Position numbers and translations under genes: made by a program. 33,428 bases of DNA from NCBI GenBank assembly GCA_030626845.1, contig DAOUTG010000021.1, positions 1-33,428 of the forward strand, written 5' to 3'. Positions 17,801-25,090 of the stretch are shown piece after piece. Positions within the stretch are counted from its first letter, which is position 1; each line of letters starts with the position of its first letter. This stretch comes from Methylococcaceae bacterium. GTDB lineage: Bacteria > Pseudomonadota > Gammaproteobacteria > Methylococcales > Methylomonadaceae. Below the pieces are notes generated by a model. It was not told the DNA's origin. It searched no databases and saw only the letters and a list, made by a program, of their open reading frames with translations.

Positions 17801-18766
17801 ATGATAGACAAACAAGCCGCTTTACGCTTTCGCCGTTTAGGTATTTTAGCGATTTTTTCCATTTATTTAGTTATCCTTGTTGGCGGACTGGTGCGTGCAT
17901 CAGGTGCAGGCATGGGTTGTCCTGATTGGCCTACTTGTTTTGGTCAATGGGTTCCTCCTACAGCCGAATCGCAATTACCCCCAAATTATCATGAAATTTA
18001 TGCAGAAAGGGGCTACAAAAATACGCAATTTAATCTTATAAAAACCTGGACAGAATATGCAAATCGCCTTGTTGGGGTTTCAATTGGAATTTTTATTATT
18101 TTTACCGTCTGGGCATCAAGAATCTATTTAAAAGCCGATAAAGGGGTTTTTTACTTATCTTTATCGGTATTATTTTTAGTGTGTTTTCAAGGTTGGCTAG
18201 GGTCAGCTGTGGTTGCCAGTAATCTTAAGCCCTTTATGATTACCCTACATATGCTACTGGCATTATTTATTGTGGCTTTATTGATTTATGCGATTGCCCG
18301 TTCACAGCATAATTTTATTGCTCAACTAGAAACAAAGCGTATTCCAACGATGGTTAATGGGGTGTTAGTCGTCGCAATGATAATGACCTTATTGCAAGTT
18401 ATGATGGGAACTCAGGTTAGAGAAGCGGTTGACTTAATCGCCAATGAACATAAATATATTGAACGCCAATATTGGCGTGATAGTTTCCCGCTTATTTTTT
18501 ATGTGCATCGTTCATTTTCAGCCCTAGTTTTGTTTATTAATTTATGGCTAAGTTGGAAAATTTATAAAAATGTTGTTAAAGAACATTTATTAACACGTTC
18601 GGTTTATGGATTGATGGGATTGATTGTTACTGCGATTTTAGCAGGCGTTAGTTTAGACCGTTTAGGAATGCCTGCTGTAGCACAACCGATTCATTTATTA
18701 ATGGCAAATTTAATTTTTGGGATGCAGTTTTTTATTTATATTTGCTTGCGCTATGCTAGAAAATAA
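17801..18766 (+). CDS. ctaA: Heme A synthase (COX15/CtaA family)
   Basis: This is an integral membrane enzyme that oxidises the C8 methyl of heme O to the formyl group of heme A for aa3-type oxidases. The 321-residue protein has about eight membrane helices. The Cys pair in the first external loop is present (GCPDWPTC, C40 and C46), as are histidines H150 (TLHMLLALF), H236 (YVHRSFSAL) and H298 (QPIHLLMANL). At the position where many homologues have EYxHR it reads EYANR (E85, N88), a His-to-Asn change. No cytochrome oxidase gene is nearby in the window. It is followed, 201 bp on, by the EGKCG peptide gene on the same strand. Confidence 0.9.
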   Translation: MIDKQAALRFRRLGILAIFSIYLVILVGGLVRASGAGMGCPDWPTCFGQWVPPTAESQLPPNYHEIYAERGYKNTQFNLIKTWTEYANRLVGVSIGIFIIFTVWASRIYLKADKGVFYLSLSVLFLVCFQGWLGSAVVASNLKPFMITLHMLLALFIVALLIYAIARSQHNFIAQLETKRIPTMVNGVLVVAMIMTLLQVMMGTQVREAVDLIANEHKYIERQYWRDSFPLIFYVHRSFSALVLFINLWLSWKIYKNVVKEHLLTRSVYGLMGLIVTAILAGVSLDRLGMPAVAQPIHLLMANLIFGMQFFIYICLRYARK

Positions 18767-18967
18767 TAACAGCCCTCTATTTTTACTGGAATTATTTTAA
18801 TTGCATCTCATTTTTTAACAGGGTAATATATTTTCAGGTTTTTAAAACCTATGGGGAAACCTAAAAAATATTAGTCTAATTTTTGAAAGGAATCATCTTG
18901 TTAATCGACTAATAAGTAGTTTCATCCTGTTGGTGAAATATTATTTTTAAATTCAAAGGCTATAATC

Positions 18968-19330
18968 ATGAAAAAAACTAAAAAATCTTTAAGTATTACA
19001 TTAGGTACCACTTTATTATCAGGATTAGCAGCAACTGCAGTTCAAGCAGATGTAACGCATTTATCTGAAAGTAATGGCTTTAAAATGACTGAATTATCAA
19101 GCGGCTATATGCAGTTAGCCGAAGCTGATATTACAGAAGATGCGGCAACTAAAAAGAAAGAAGGCGCTTGTGGAGAAGGAAAATGTGGCAGTAATAAGAA
19201 AGATGATGCTAAAACAAAAGAAGGAAAATGTGGTAGTGGTAAGAAAGATGATGCTAAAACAAAAGAAGGAAAATGTGGAAGTGGTAAAAAAGACACTAAA
19301 ACTAAAATAGAAGCGGCTCCTCAAAGTTAA
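18968..19330 (+). CDS. HvfA-like EGKCG-repeat RiPP precursor (putative copper-binding oxazolin)
   Basis: This 120-residue secreted peptide has a signal peptide (basic start, hydrophobic 10-24, cleavage near VQA/DV at 27). The family segment FKMTELSSGYMQLAEAD (38-54) is followed by a Lys/Asp-rich tail with one EGACG (65-69) and three EGKCG motifs (70-74, 85-89, 100-104), each with one cysteine. In Haemophilus HvfA the EGKCG cysteines are converted by the iron enzyme HvfB with HvfC into copper-binding oxazolone/thioamide groups; that is known for the family, not shown here. No HvfB/HvfC (DUF692-type) gene is adjacent, which is unusual. AAAGG precedes the ATG. The tail repeats arise from a 45-bp tandem duplication. 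Likely role: binding or buffering copper in the periplasm. Confidence 0.85.
   Translation: MKKTKKSLSITLGTTLLSGLAATAVQADVTHLSESNGFKMTELSSGYMQLAEADITEDAATKKKEGACGEGKCGSNKKDDAKTKEGKCGSGKKDDAKTKEGKCGSGKKDTKTKIEAAPQS
19196..19285 (+). repeat. 45-bp tandem repeat coding the EGKCG units
   Basis: Copies at 19196-19240 and 19241-19285 are nearly identical and encode KKDDAKTKEGKCGSG; a partial third unit (KKDTKTK) follows. The period of 15 codons keeps the frame. Confidence 0.9.
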
Positions 19331-19344
19331 AAATTAAATGACCG

Positions 19345-19370
19345 TGGAGACACGAAGGATTGTGTCTCTA
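19345..19370 (+). terminator. Candidate terminator after the EGKCG peptide gene
   Basis: GAGACAC (19347-19353) and GTGTCTC (19362-19368) form a 7-bp stem, extended by a G-T wobble and a T-A pair, with an 8-nt loop, 15 bp after the stop. Only a weak T-rich stretch follows. Confidence 0.45.
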
Positions 19371-19422
19371 ATCATTTTCAGGTGCTGTAAACTTGAATAA
19401 AGTTTGTTATTGAGTAAAATGA

Positions 19423-19450
19423 AATCATCCTTTGACAATTAAAGATGATT
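19423..19450 (+). promoter_or_regulatory. Hairpin covering the ribosome-binding region of the DHH gene
   Basis: AATCAT-C-CTTT and AAAG-ATGATT form a 10-bp stem with one bulged C and the loop GACAATT. It ends 4 bp before the ATG at 19455, where the ribosome site should be. Confidence 0.4.
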
Positions 19451-19454
19451 CAAT

Positions 19455-20411
19455 ATGCAAATTGATATATTTAATGGTGATGCGGATGGTATTTGTGCTT
19501 TATTACAATTACGTCTTGCAAAACCTTCAGATTCTAAACTAATTACAAGTTTTAAACGTGATATAAAATTATTAGCGAAAGTTGATGCTACTCAAGGAGA
19601 TCAACTAACCGTTTTAGATATATCGCTGGAAAAAAATCACACTGATCTACTGCGGCTTCTTAATCAAGGCACCGAAGTTTTTTATGTGGATCATCACCGT
19701 GCAGGAACAATTCCTTCACATCCAAAATTAACCACGCTAATTAATACGGATGCTAATGTTTGTACTAGTTTATTAGTCAATCGGTATTTAAAAGGACAGT
19801 ATTATCAGTGGGCTATTGTCGGTGGCTTTGGTGATAATATGAATCAAGATATTATCCAAACAATCAATAGTGGATCTTTAAAACCCATTGAATTGGAACA
19901 GCTAAAAACTTTAGGTATTTGCCTTAATTATAATGGCTATGGCACTTGTCTTGATGATTTACATTTTGCACCTGATGTCTTGTATCGACAACTCGAAAAC
20001 TTCAAATCACCCTTTGATTTTATTAATAATGATGTCGAGACTTACCAGAAATTGGTAATGGGTTATGAAAACGATATGGCAAATGCAGCTAATATTAGCG
20101 CTGATTATTCCACAGACCCTATTGCGGTCTATAAACTCCCTGATACACTTTGGGCAAGGCGTGTTAGCGGTGTTTTTGCCAACGAATTAGCTAATAAATT
20201 TCCAGATCGCGCTCATGCTATTGTGAGCCATAATAACCAACAAGGTTATCAAATTAGTGTCAGAGCCCCTTTAAATAATAAAATAAAAGCCGATGAGCTG
20301 TGTAGTGCTTTCCCGACAGGTGGCGGGCGTAAAGGGGCTGCGGGTATTAATCATATAGATGAAAATAATATGTCAGGTTTTATCCAGCTTTTTGAAAAAA
20401 CTTATTGCTAG
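19455..20411 (+). CDS. DHH-family phosphoesterase
   Basis: This 318-residue protein has the DHH superfamily motifs: NGDADGICAL (metal-binding Asp residues, residues 6-15), a later Asp in TVLDISL, VDHHRAG, and a C-terminal DHHA1-like GGGRKGAAGI. Family members hydrolyse cyclic dinucleotides, nanoRNA or polyphosphate-type substrates with Mn2+; the substrate cannot be chosen from sequence. A bulged hairpin (19423-19450) lies directly before the ATG and no good Shine-Dalgarno sequence is visible, so translation may be weak or controlled. The next gene overlaps its stop by 7 nt. Confidence 0.85.
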   Translation: MQIDIFNGDADGICALLQLRLAKPSDSKLITSFKRDIKLLAKVDATQGDQLTVLDISLEKNHTDLLRLLNQGTEVFYVDHHRAGTIPSHPKLTTLINTDANVCTSLLVNRYLKGQYYQWAIVGGFGDNMNQDIIQTINSGSLKPIELEQLKTLGICLNYNGYGTCLDDLHFAPDVLYRQLENFKSPFDFINNDVETYQKLVMGYENDMANAANISADYSTDPIAVYKLPDTLWARRVSGVFANELANKFPDRAHAIVSHNNQQGYQISVRAPLNNKIKADELCSAFPTGGGRKGAAGINHIDENNMSGFIQLFEKTYC

Positions 20412-21643
20412 TTGTGTATTTTATAAGCTTGCGTAGGGGGGTCTTAGCCCACCCTCTGCAACTGTTTTTTCTCTTTATATTCATTCTATTTAACCTCTTA
20501 TTTTTCAATAAGTGGTATAAAAATACCGCGAATGAAAAAAATATTAAAACAGATTATCAAATTTTACGTACGACAGTTGCCGTAAATTTTTCACCCAATG
20601 GACGCTTATGGCGACTCATTCCAACAGCCTCCACGATTTTTGTTGATTATTCAGATGATAACGGTAAAAACTATAGTTCCCCTGTAAAAATAAACCCAAC
20701 ACCGCAAAAAATTAGTGTTTGGGCTGAAAACCCGCCTGCGATTGTCATAGCTCAATCAGGGCGGATTCATCTGTTGTACTATGCTGATGAACAACAAAAA
20801 GGCACTAATTTTTATAGTTACTCTGATGATAATGGCAAAAGTTTTAGCACGCCTGTCTTAATCAGTGATAAGGCGCATCATGCCATGCACTACCTGGCAA
20901 AAATGCTACTTGATAACCAAGATAATCTTTTTTTATTTTGGCATGATGCGCGACATAATCATTTATTAAACAGGGGTGAATTAGCTCTGTATTATAGTAA
21001 AACTGAAAAAAATAAAAAAAATGTTTTTGAAAATAAATTTATGAGTCATGGAATCTGTTCATGCTGTCGAATGGCAACAGCATTAGATATAAAAGGTTTT
21101 CCTGTTATTTTTACTCGTATGGTTTTCTCGGAAAATATAAGAGACCATGCATTATTTAAAATGGATGAAAATGGGCAGTGGTTAGCACCTCAACGTATTA
21201 CTTATGATAACTGGCAAATTGAAGCTTGCCCTGAACACGGGCCTGCCTTGGCGATTGATAATCAAAACCGTCGCCATTTAGCTTGGTTTTCATTAGGGGA
21301 TAAACGTCAAGGAATTTTTTATGCTCGTAGTGAACCCAATGGGGAAAAAATTTCAGAAATTATGCCATTAGGTGATAATAAACAATTGGCAGGACATCCC
21401 GACATTATTACGATTGAAAAATATATTGCCATTGTGTGGACACAGTTTGATGGTAATAAAACCACGATTCTAGTTAAACTATCGCAAGATTTAGGGGAAA
21501 CATGGTCTAGTGATAAAATTTTAATTAGCTCAGAGGAAAAAATGAGTCATCCAAAATTATTAACGAATGGTCAACAACTGTTTTTATCATTAACAACTGC
21601 CGATCAAGGTCATCAAATGATTGAAATTTCTTATGAAAACTAA
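20405..21643 (+). CDS. Membrane-anchored BNR/sialidase-like beta-propeller protein
   Basis: This 412-residue protein has one N-terminal membrane helix (about 18-35) followed by an exported domain with Asp-box repeats (YSDDNGKNY at 82-90, SYSDDNGKSF at 138-147, LSQDLGETW near the C-terminus), typical of sialidase-like propellers. No catalytic sialidase residues are evident, so enzymatic sialidase activity is not implied. It contains an unusual CSCC cluster (C218, C220, C221) and ACPEHG (C275). The frame opens with TTG at 20405, overlapping the DHH stop; a start further in (GTG 20414) is equally possible, as no good ribosome site marks either. It overlaps the thioredoxin-like gene by 11 nt, so the pair probably act together outside the membrane, perhaps on metal or thiol chemistry. 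Confidence 0.65.
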   Translation: MLVVYFISLRRGVLAHPLQLFFLFIFILFNLLFFNKWYKNTANEKNIKTDYQILRTTVAVNFSPNGRLWRLIPTASTIFVDYSDDNGKNYSSPVKINPTPQKISVWAENPPAIVIAQSGRIHLLYYADEQQKGTNFYSYSDDNGKSFSTPVLISDKAHHAMHYLAKMLLDNQDNLFLFWHDARHNHLLNRGELALYYSKTEKNKKNVFENKFMSHGICSCCRMATALDIKGFPVIFTRMVFSENIRDHALFKMDENGQWLAPQRITYDNWQIEACPEHGPALAIDNQNRRHLAWFSLGDKRQGIFYARSEPNGEKISEIMPLGDNKQLAGHPDIITIEKYIAIVWTQFDGNKTTILVKLSQDLGETWSSDKILISSEEKMSHPKLLTNGQQLFLSLTTADQGHQMIEISYEN

Positions 21644-22121
21644 ATATTTATTAATTTTTTTATTATTTTTTAGCTTTTTTCAAGCTACTGCGTATGCGAC
21701 AGAAACTAATCTAAAAACGTTTAATAACGGTAGCTATCAACAATTATTAGTAGATTATAAAGATAAAGCCTTTGTTTTGATTATCTGGTCGGTTACTTGC
21801 TCATCCTGTTTAAAAGAAATGTCATTTATTTCTAAACTCCATCAACAACAACCTGAATTGAATTTAGTGATGCTTACTGTTGATGATGACTCAGTGAGTC
21901 CGCAAATTAATGAAATTTTAAGAAAATTCAAATTAAAGGATTTAGAACACTGGGTATTTGCAGAGGATAATTCTGCAAAATTGCGTTATGAAATTGATTC
22001 TAGTTGGTATGGTGAATTACCAAGGACGTATTTTTTTAATAATAAACATCAGCGCACAGCGATTAGTGGGGTTATTAATGAAGAAAAATATCACCATTTA
22101 CTAGATATTATTAAAGATTGA
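21633..22121 (+). CDS. TlpA/ResA-like thioredoxin, exported
   Basis: This 162-residue protein has a signal peptide or anchor (KTKYLLIFLLFFSFFQATA) and a thioredoxin fold with the active site CSSC (C56, C59; WSVTCSSCLKEM) and the cis-proline in GELPRTYFF. Family members reduce or isomerise disulfides of periplasmic proteins, often for cytochrome or copper-centre assembly. I prefer ATG 21633 over the in-frame TTG 21621. The gene overlaps the BNR protein by 11 nt. The Cys-rich CSCC of that partner is a natural candidate substrate, but this is inference. Confidence 0.82.
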   Translation: MKTKYLLIFLLFFSFFQATAYATETNLKTFNNGSYQQLLVDYKDKAFVLIIWSVTCSSCLKEMSFISKLHQQQPELNLVMLTVDDDSVSPQINEILRKFKLKDLEHWVFAEDNSAKLRYEIDSSWYGELPRTYFFNNKHQRTAISGVINEEKYHHLLDIIKD

Positions 22122-22301
22122 TATTACAGGTAGCAATTTCCACAATTAACCCGCCATAGGAACTCATTGCCAAAGGCTATGGCTTTGTACGTCACATTAC
22201 AATTTCAGCCCCCCTATCTCTTAATACACATTTTTATACATTAAATGATAACCTAAGAGAAAAGTAAACTTAAATTTTTATAGCAGAAGTTAAAATAACT
22301 G
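22122..22301. other. Intergenic region after the thioredoxin-like gene
   Basis: No gene is seen here. GCCATAG (22153-22159) and CTATGGC (22177-22183) make a 7-bp inverted repeat, and AT-rich DNA leads to the cspA promoter. The remainder up to 22548 is the structured cspA leader. Confidence 0.4.
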
Positions 22302-22310
22302 TGTTATAAT
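22302..22310 (+). promoter_or_regulatory. Extended -10 promoter of cspA
   Basis: TGTTATAAT is a perfect extended -10 element. Transcription from it would give a leader of about 230 nt before the cspA ATG, in line with the long leaders of cold-shock genes. Confidence 0.5.
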
Positions 22311-22413
22311 AACTAATTCATTAAGCATCTTAAATTAAGGTGTGGACAGTCAAAACTGTGGTTCAATATTATAGTTAAGCCAATGAAATAAAGTGGTAAC
22401 ATAAAGCATTTAC

Positions 22414-22516
22414 TTGACTACAAAAAATTTCATTTTTTGTGGTCAATCTGATTTAAGTGTTATGTACTTAAACTAAATTCAAGTTCTGATTTTGTAACGG
22501 TGATAGCAAATCAGAA
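22414..22516 (+). promoter_or_regulatory. Structured 5' leader of cspA: three successive stem-loops
   Basis: Stem 1 pairs 22414-22428 with 22432-22446 (15 bp with one G-T wobble, loop TTC). Stem 2 pairs TTTAAGT (22452-22458) with ACTTAAA (22466-22472). Stem 3 pairs TTCTGATTT (22484-22492) with AAATCAGAA (22508-22516). They are spaced by only a few bases and end about 30 bp before the start codon. Cold-shock mRNAs often use leader refolding as a thermosensor, which is the likely role. Confidence 0.55.
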
Positions 22517-22548
22517 TTATATTTTTCACCAAAGATAAAGAGAGCATT

Positions 22549-22755
22549 ATGAGTAAAGGCACAGTTAAATGGTTTAGTGCAGATAAAGGTTTCGGTTTTA
22601 TTACTCCAGAAGACGGAAGCAAAGATTTATTTGTTCATCATTCTGAAATTCAAGCAGGCGGTGAATACGCAACATTGAATGATGGTCAAACCGTTGAATT
22701 TGAAGTGGGGCAAGGACAAAAAGGTCCATGTGCAAATAAGGTCGTTGTCGTTTAA
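22549..22755 (+). CDS. cspA: Cold shock protein (CspA family)
   Basis: This is a 68-residue single cold-shock domain with RNP1 KGFGFI and RNP2 DLFVHH. It is an RNA chaperone that binds single-stranded nucleic acid and melts mRNA structure. AAAGAGAG precedes the ATG. Its long hairpin-rich leader suggests post-transcriptional control. Which Csp paralogue it is cannot be said. Confidence 0.95.
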   Translation: MSKGTVKWFSADKGFGFITPEDGSKDLFVHHSEIQAGGEYATLNDGQTVEFEVGQGQKGPCANKVVVV

Positions 22756-22770
22756 ACGATAAGACTATAA

Positions 22771-22852
22771 GTCGAGTAGCCGCCCCACCTCACGGTGGGG
22801 AAGCCCTTCAAGAGCCGTGCTTTCGAGTTTCCTCACACACAGCTTAATTCCT
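22771..22852 (-). mobile_element. Group II intron-like scrap
   Basis: Read on the minus strand the region gives AAGCTGTGTGTGAGGAAACT, then CGAAAGCACGGCTCTTGA, then a perfect hairpin CCCCACC-GTGA-GGTGGGG (22783-22800 on the plus strand), then GGCTACTCGAC. The order 'GCCGTG..GAGGAAACTC..CACGGCTC ... hairpin ... CTACTCGAC' is one I associate with bacterial group II introns next to their reverse transcriptase gene. No RT gene or intron end is present, so this is a remnant. The hairpin could alternatively be the cspA terminator. Confidence 0.4.
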
Positions 22853-22976
22853 ACAAAGCCTCGTTATCCATAACCAGCCGTTAAATCTGCTGATATAAAA
22901 ACCACAAAATCTTTCTATAGTTCTTCTACTAGATATTAATTCTTCCGATTTATCCCATTTTCTCAATGTAGATAAT

Positions 22977-22997
22977 CAAGTTATTTCATGCACGTTC
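22977..22997. repeat. 21-bp direct repeat, left copy
   Basis: CAAGTTATTTCATGCACGTT plus a final C occurs here and again, identically and in the same orientation, at 25055-25075. The two copies bracket the TPM-TPM-lemA genes. Confidence 0.85.
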
Positions 22998-23002
22998 CTA
23001 AG

Positions 23003-23506
23003 CTATAAAACAATAGGCGTATTAGACAATTCATTTGGATTATTTATCCTTGCTGGGAAATGTTCAATAAGCAATGCTGTAATTTTTTCAATTCCAATTA
23101 ACGATCCCTGCTGAAAATCTTTCTGTTGAAATGCTTGTTGCATCATAAATGCAATGTCATCCCATTGCGTTTGTGACACCTGTTTATTGATACCACGATC
23201 TGCAATAATATGGACGGTTCGTTCTGCTAATAGCAAATAGATTAATACGCCACTATTTTCCTCAGTGTCCCATACTTGGGTATTAGAAAATACTGCTAAC
23301 GCGCGTTGCCATGACGATAAATTTTGGTTTATTTGTGCAAAGGTAAGTTTAGATTCAATGACAAAGCGTAGTTCGCCGCTATGTTGGCTTTCAGATTGCT
23401 GAATAGTTTTTTCAATCATTTTAAGTGCTGATTTAGAAAAAAACTTGTGCCATTTCCACGGTGATATAAAAAAGTGTGTACACTGTCGTTTAAATTTTTT
23501 TACCAT
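23003..23506 (-). CDS. TPM-domain protein (second, YgcG-like partner)
   Basis: This 167-residue protein has the TPM fold (IEKTIQQSESQHSGELRFVI at the N-terminal side, RTVHIIADRGIN in the middle). It lacks a signal peptide or C-terminal glycine-rich tail, so it differs from the upstream partner. TPM proteins often accompany LemA; proposed roles include envelope or photosystem repair, with none proven for this pair. It overlaps the preceding TPM gene by 7 nt and is the last gene of the lemA unit. Confidence 0.82.
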   Translation of the reverse strand: MVKKFKRQCTHFFISPWKWHKFFSKSALKMIEKTIQQSESQHSGELRFVIESKLTFAQINQNLSSWQRALAVFSNTQVWDTEENSGVLIYLLLAERTVHIIADRGINKQVSQTQWDDIAFMMQQAFQQKDFQQGSLIGIEKITALLIEHFPARINNPNELSNTPIVL

Positions 23507-24390
23507 GATCCTGATGCGCCTCCGCCGCTGAAACTTCCACCACTACCACTAAAACTACTACTTGAGGATGAACTATCACTACTTGAGAAATCACTCATAT
23601 CAAAATTGCTATTTAAAGTTTTGCTCGAATTAAATATCATAATCAATTTTAAAATAACAGACCCTACAATACCTATAAAAAATGCGCTGATAAAAAAGAG
23701 GGGTGAGGAACCCATTTCCGTATAACTTTCTGGATGTACTAGTACACCGATAATAACAACCGCTATACCTGTTATAAACATTCCTCTAATCCAACCAGCC
23801 CAAACTTTAGCAAAAACATCAAGCATCATTAAACCAAATATAATAGCCGTTAAGTGGTTAGAGTCAATAGACTCCATTACTTGGTTTATATTTGGTGCGG
23901 GCAATTTTTCGCCATCGATTAGCTTTATCAATTGATCAACACCTGCATTAATACCCCCTTGTATATGGTAGTCTTTAAAAAAGGGGGTGATAATTTCGCT
24001 AATAATACGTTTAGCAATAGCATCGGGAATAACACCCTCTAATCCACGTCCTACTTCTATGCGTAATTTTCGATCCTCTTTGGCGACAATTAAAATAATG
24101 CCATCATCAATATTTTTACGACCAATTTTCCAACTGTCTGCGACTCGAATACCAAAAGCGGCTATATCTTCTGGTTCAGTTGTCGGTAAAATTAAGACAG
24201 CAATTTGACTCCCTTTTCGAGTTTCAAAATCAGCTAATTTCTTTTCTAATGCGGCAAGCTCTTCTGGAAAAAGTGTATTAGTCAAATCTGTGACTCTTTG
24301 AGATAAAGTAGGTATCTCAATTTGCGCTAATAATGTTGCAGAAAATAAAAATAAGAAAATTCCGATGGTATATCGACATTTAATTAACAT
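23500..24390 (-). CDS. TPM-domain membrane protein (YgcG family)
   Basis: This 296-residue protein has a signal peptide (IGIFLFLFSATLLAQ), a periplasmic TPM domain at about 25-165 (RVTDLTNTLFPEELAALE, GSQIAVLILPT, DDGIILIVAKEDRKLRIEVG, RGLEGVIPDAIAKRI), two or three membrane helices (about 185-250), and a low-complexity tail of Ser and Gly ending GGASGSW. This is the standard architecture of YgcG-type partners of LemA. It follows lemA after 30 bp and overlaps the smaller TPM gene. Confidence 0.9.
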   Translation of the reverse strand: MLIKCRYTIGIFLFLFSATLLAQIEIPTLSQRVTDLTNTLFPEELAALEKKLADFETRKGSQIAVLILPTTEPEDIAAFGIRVADSWKIGRKNIDDGIILIVAKEDRKLRIEVGRGLEGVIPDAIAKRIISEIITPFFKDYHIQGGINAGVDQLIKLIDGEKLPAPNINQVMESIDSNHLTAIIFGLMMLDVFAKVWAGWIRGMFITGIAVVIIGVLVHPESYTEMGSSPLFFISAFFIGIVGSVILKLIMIFNSSKTLNSNFDMSDFSSSDSSSSSSSFSGSGGSFSGGGASGSW

Positions 24391-24420
24391 AATAAATCCC
24401 TCATTGACTTGATGAGATGG

Positions 24421-25011
24421 CTATGGGGTAGTATTAAAATCTACCTTAGGCGCGTTCGAAATTCTGTATTCGTTTTCTACGGTAAAGCTATTTTTAGTAC
24501 GATAACCAAAAAACATCGCAGTGATATTAGAAGGAAAAGAGCGCACGGTAATATTGTATTCTTTAATCGCAGCAATATAACGATTACGAGCAACGGTAAT
24601 GCGGTTTTCTGTTCCTTCTATTTGTGCTTGTAAATCGCGGAATAAGCTACTGGATTTTAATTCGGGATAACTTTCTGCAACGGCTAAAAGACTGGAAATA
24701 GCCTGAGTCATTTGTCCTTGAGCGGCAATAAAGCTTGCAAAAGCTTTCTCATCATTGACAAGTTCTGGTGTTACTTGTATTGAACTCACTTTGCTACGTG
24801 CTTGTGTTACTTGAATAAGAACATCTTTTTCATGACTTGCATAGCCTTTGACAATATTAACTAAATTAGGGACTAAATCAGCTCGCCGTTGATATTGATT
24901 TAATACTTCACCCCATGAGGCTTTGATAGTTTCATCGCTGGATTGAAAGCTGTTATAACCACATCCAGACAGTGTAGTGATAAACCATAAAATAATTAAT
25001 TTTTTAAGCAT
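24421..25011 (-). CDS. lemA: LemA family lipoprotein
   Basis: This 196-residue protein starts with a lipoprotein signal (LSGC at the lipobox) and the LemA core: NQYQRRADLVPNLVNIVKGY, then LAVAESYPELKSSSLFRDLQ, TENRITVARNRY and NSFTVENEYRIS. LemA proteins form four-helix bundles at the membrane. It is the first gene of a LemA-TPM-TPM unit, a widespread linkage. The 21-bp direct repeat lies 44 bp upstream of its start. Confidence 0.95.
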   Translation of the reverse strand: MLKKLIILWFITTLSGCGYNSFQSSDETIKASWGEVLNQYQRRADLVPNLVNIVKGYASHEKDVLIQVTQARSKVSSIQVTPELVNDEKAFASFIAAQGQMTQAISSLLAVAESYPELKSSSLFRDLQAQIEGTENRITVARNRYIAAIKEYNITVRSFPSNITAMFFGYRTKNSFTVENEYRISNAPKVDFNTTP

Positions 25012-25054
25012 TGTGAATCCTCAGAAATGAAAGCTAAAATCAGATTAAGACATC

Positions 25055-25075
25055 CAAGTTATTTCATGCACGTTC
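25055..25075. repeat. 21-bp direct repeat, right copy
   Basis: Identical to 22977-22997; it lies between mazG and lemA. Confidence 0.85.
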
Positions 25076-25090
25076 TTTGGGAAAACATTC

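Noticed and set aside
19196-19285. Regular repeat that could be mistaken for a CRISPR
   Set aside because: The units are directly adjacent, in frame and coding, with no spacers.
19105-19324. Two minus-strand open frames rich in Phe, Leu, Pro and Ser opposite the EGKCG peptide gene
   Set aside because: They are antisense shadows of the repetitive coding sequence; neither has a ribosome site or family similarity.
20405-21643. True exo-sialidase
   Set aside because: Asp boxes show a propeller, but no catalytic arginine triad or Tyr/Glu pattern could be recognised.
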